In this document: positions 59,528 to 60,000 of the stretch, one piece after another | Numbering within the stretch: position 1 is the stretch's first letter | How the letters are laid out: every line of letters begins with the position of its first letter | Assembly (NCBI RefSeq): GCF_963678635.1 | Contig: NC_087066.1 | Location: 21,299,996-21,359,995 of the forward strand | Source: Symsagittifera roscoffensis | Lineage: Eukaryota > Xenacoelomorpha > Acoela > Convolutidae | DNA: 60,000 nucleotides | Direction of reading: 5' to 3' | Notes under the pieces: model-generated | Told to the model about the DNA's origin: nothing | Databases searched by the model: none | The model's input: the letters and a program-made list of their open reading frames with translations, nothing else | Position numbers and translations under genes: made by a program

Positions 59528-60000
59528 TGATTAAGCAGTTGCCAACGCGACAATTTTTTCCGAACTCGACATATTTTTTCCTCCCAAAATTCTTATCTGG
59601 CATTTCGAATCGTTTATGTTTAAACAGTTCTTATTTAACCAGTTTTTGCAAAATTTATATTTTCAACAAAAGATCTTTTTTCAGTTTGTTAGCATGGAAA
59701 ATTATAGTATTGTGCAAATGAAACAGTCTGAATTTCCAAGACATTGTCAATTCAGTGAAATACTGAATTACAGAATTAGTGGTCCTAAAACTGAGCACAA
59801 ACACCAGAAGAAATTGCTTCGTGTTCAGACTTTTTGCCATATATTTCGACATATTTATATCTACCAGCAAACTAAATTTTTACCAGGTCCAAAATTTTTT
59901 AAAGAAAAACAATACATTCCAGTTTTGCAATTATATTATCATGGTTTACAGTGTCTAATGCTTTTCTCAAGCCAATATACGTAGCAAAACCAAACACCTG

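Noticed and set aside
59356-59721. 121-codon frame near the right edge
   Set aside because: It is produced by the short compound tandem repeat at 59386-59527.

Overview
The window looks like nuclear DNA of an invertebrate metazoan. It is AT-rich, has long introns with GT/AG junctions, and carries exons of animal-type genes: a focal adhesion kinase (FAK/PTK2) catalytic domain, a NUDT9-type ADP-ribose hydrolase, an ankyrin-repeat protein that may end in a SOCS-like box, and two FLYWCH zinc-finger exons. I cannot name the species or phylum.

Layout. Positions 1-7200 hold a foreign-looking block: clearly more GC-rich than the rest, purine-rich on the + strand, intronless, and filled with one-direction reading frames that run on through frameshifts and stop codons. 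Its first gene carries SGNH/GDSL-hydrolase-like blocks, its second encodes a very acidic, charged protein, and the whole block is enriched in the word CTTGAG, including its non-coding end. I do not recognise the family. From 8852 to 12874 is a three-exon ankyrin gene on the + strand. From about 14 to 23.4 kb there is mostly repeat DNA with two decayed non-LTR retrotransposons (19.7-21.1 kb on +, 22.0-23.4 kb on -) and one or two orphan exons at 16.2-16.8 kb. FLYWCH exon 1 (24064) joins in phase to a coding exon at 25589 and a 46-nt coiled-coil micro-exon at 30084. A second FLYWCH exon lies at 41107, 1.1 kb upstream of a complete seven-exon NUDT9 gene (42474-45528), and the splice phases would let the two be joined. 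The FAK kinase exons lie at 56204-57209, and the rest of that gene is presumably outside the window or in exons I cannot see.

Repeats. The stretch from about 9 to 49 kb is filled by a repeat family always in the + orientation, whose modules recur in the same order: a tRNA-like head with A and B boxes, a short hairpin tail, a second hairpin with a conserved GAACGTAG loop followed by TTTTTTTCAGG, then a TTGATCCAG module and a TTGCGTTCATT module. A nearly intact 917-bp tandem duplication at 31371-33204 shows one whole macro-unit. At least five different tRNA-like heads share a similar tail. Other mobile DNA includes hAT-like MITEs with 8-bp target duplications, a 219-bp TIR element, and a large fold-back duplication at 46.6-47.4 kb.

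The host genes point to adhesion signalling (FAK), ADP-ribose turnover (NUDT9), possibly ubiquitin-ligase adaptors (ankyrin/SOCS) and DNA-binding FLYWCH proteins. They are not an operon and I see no shared pathway.
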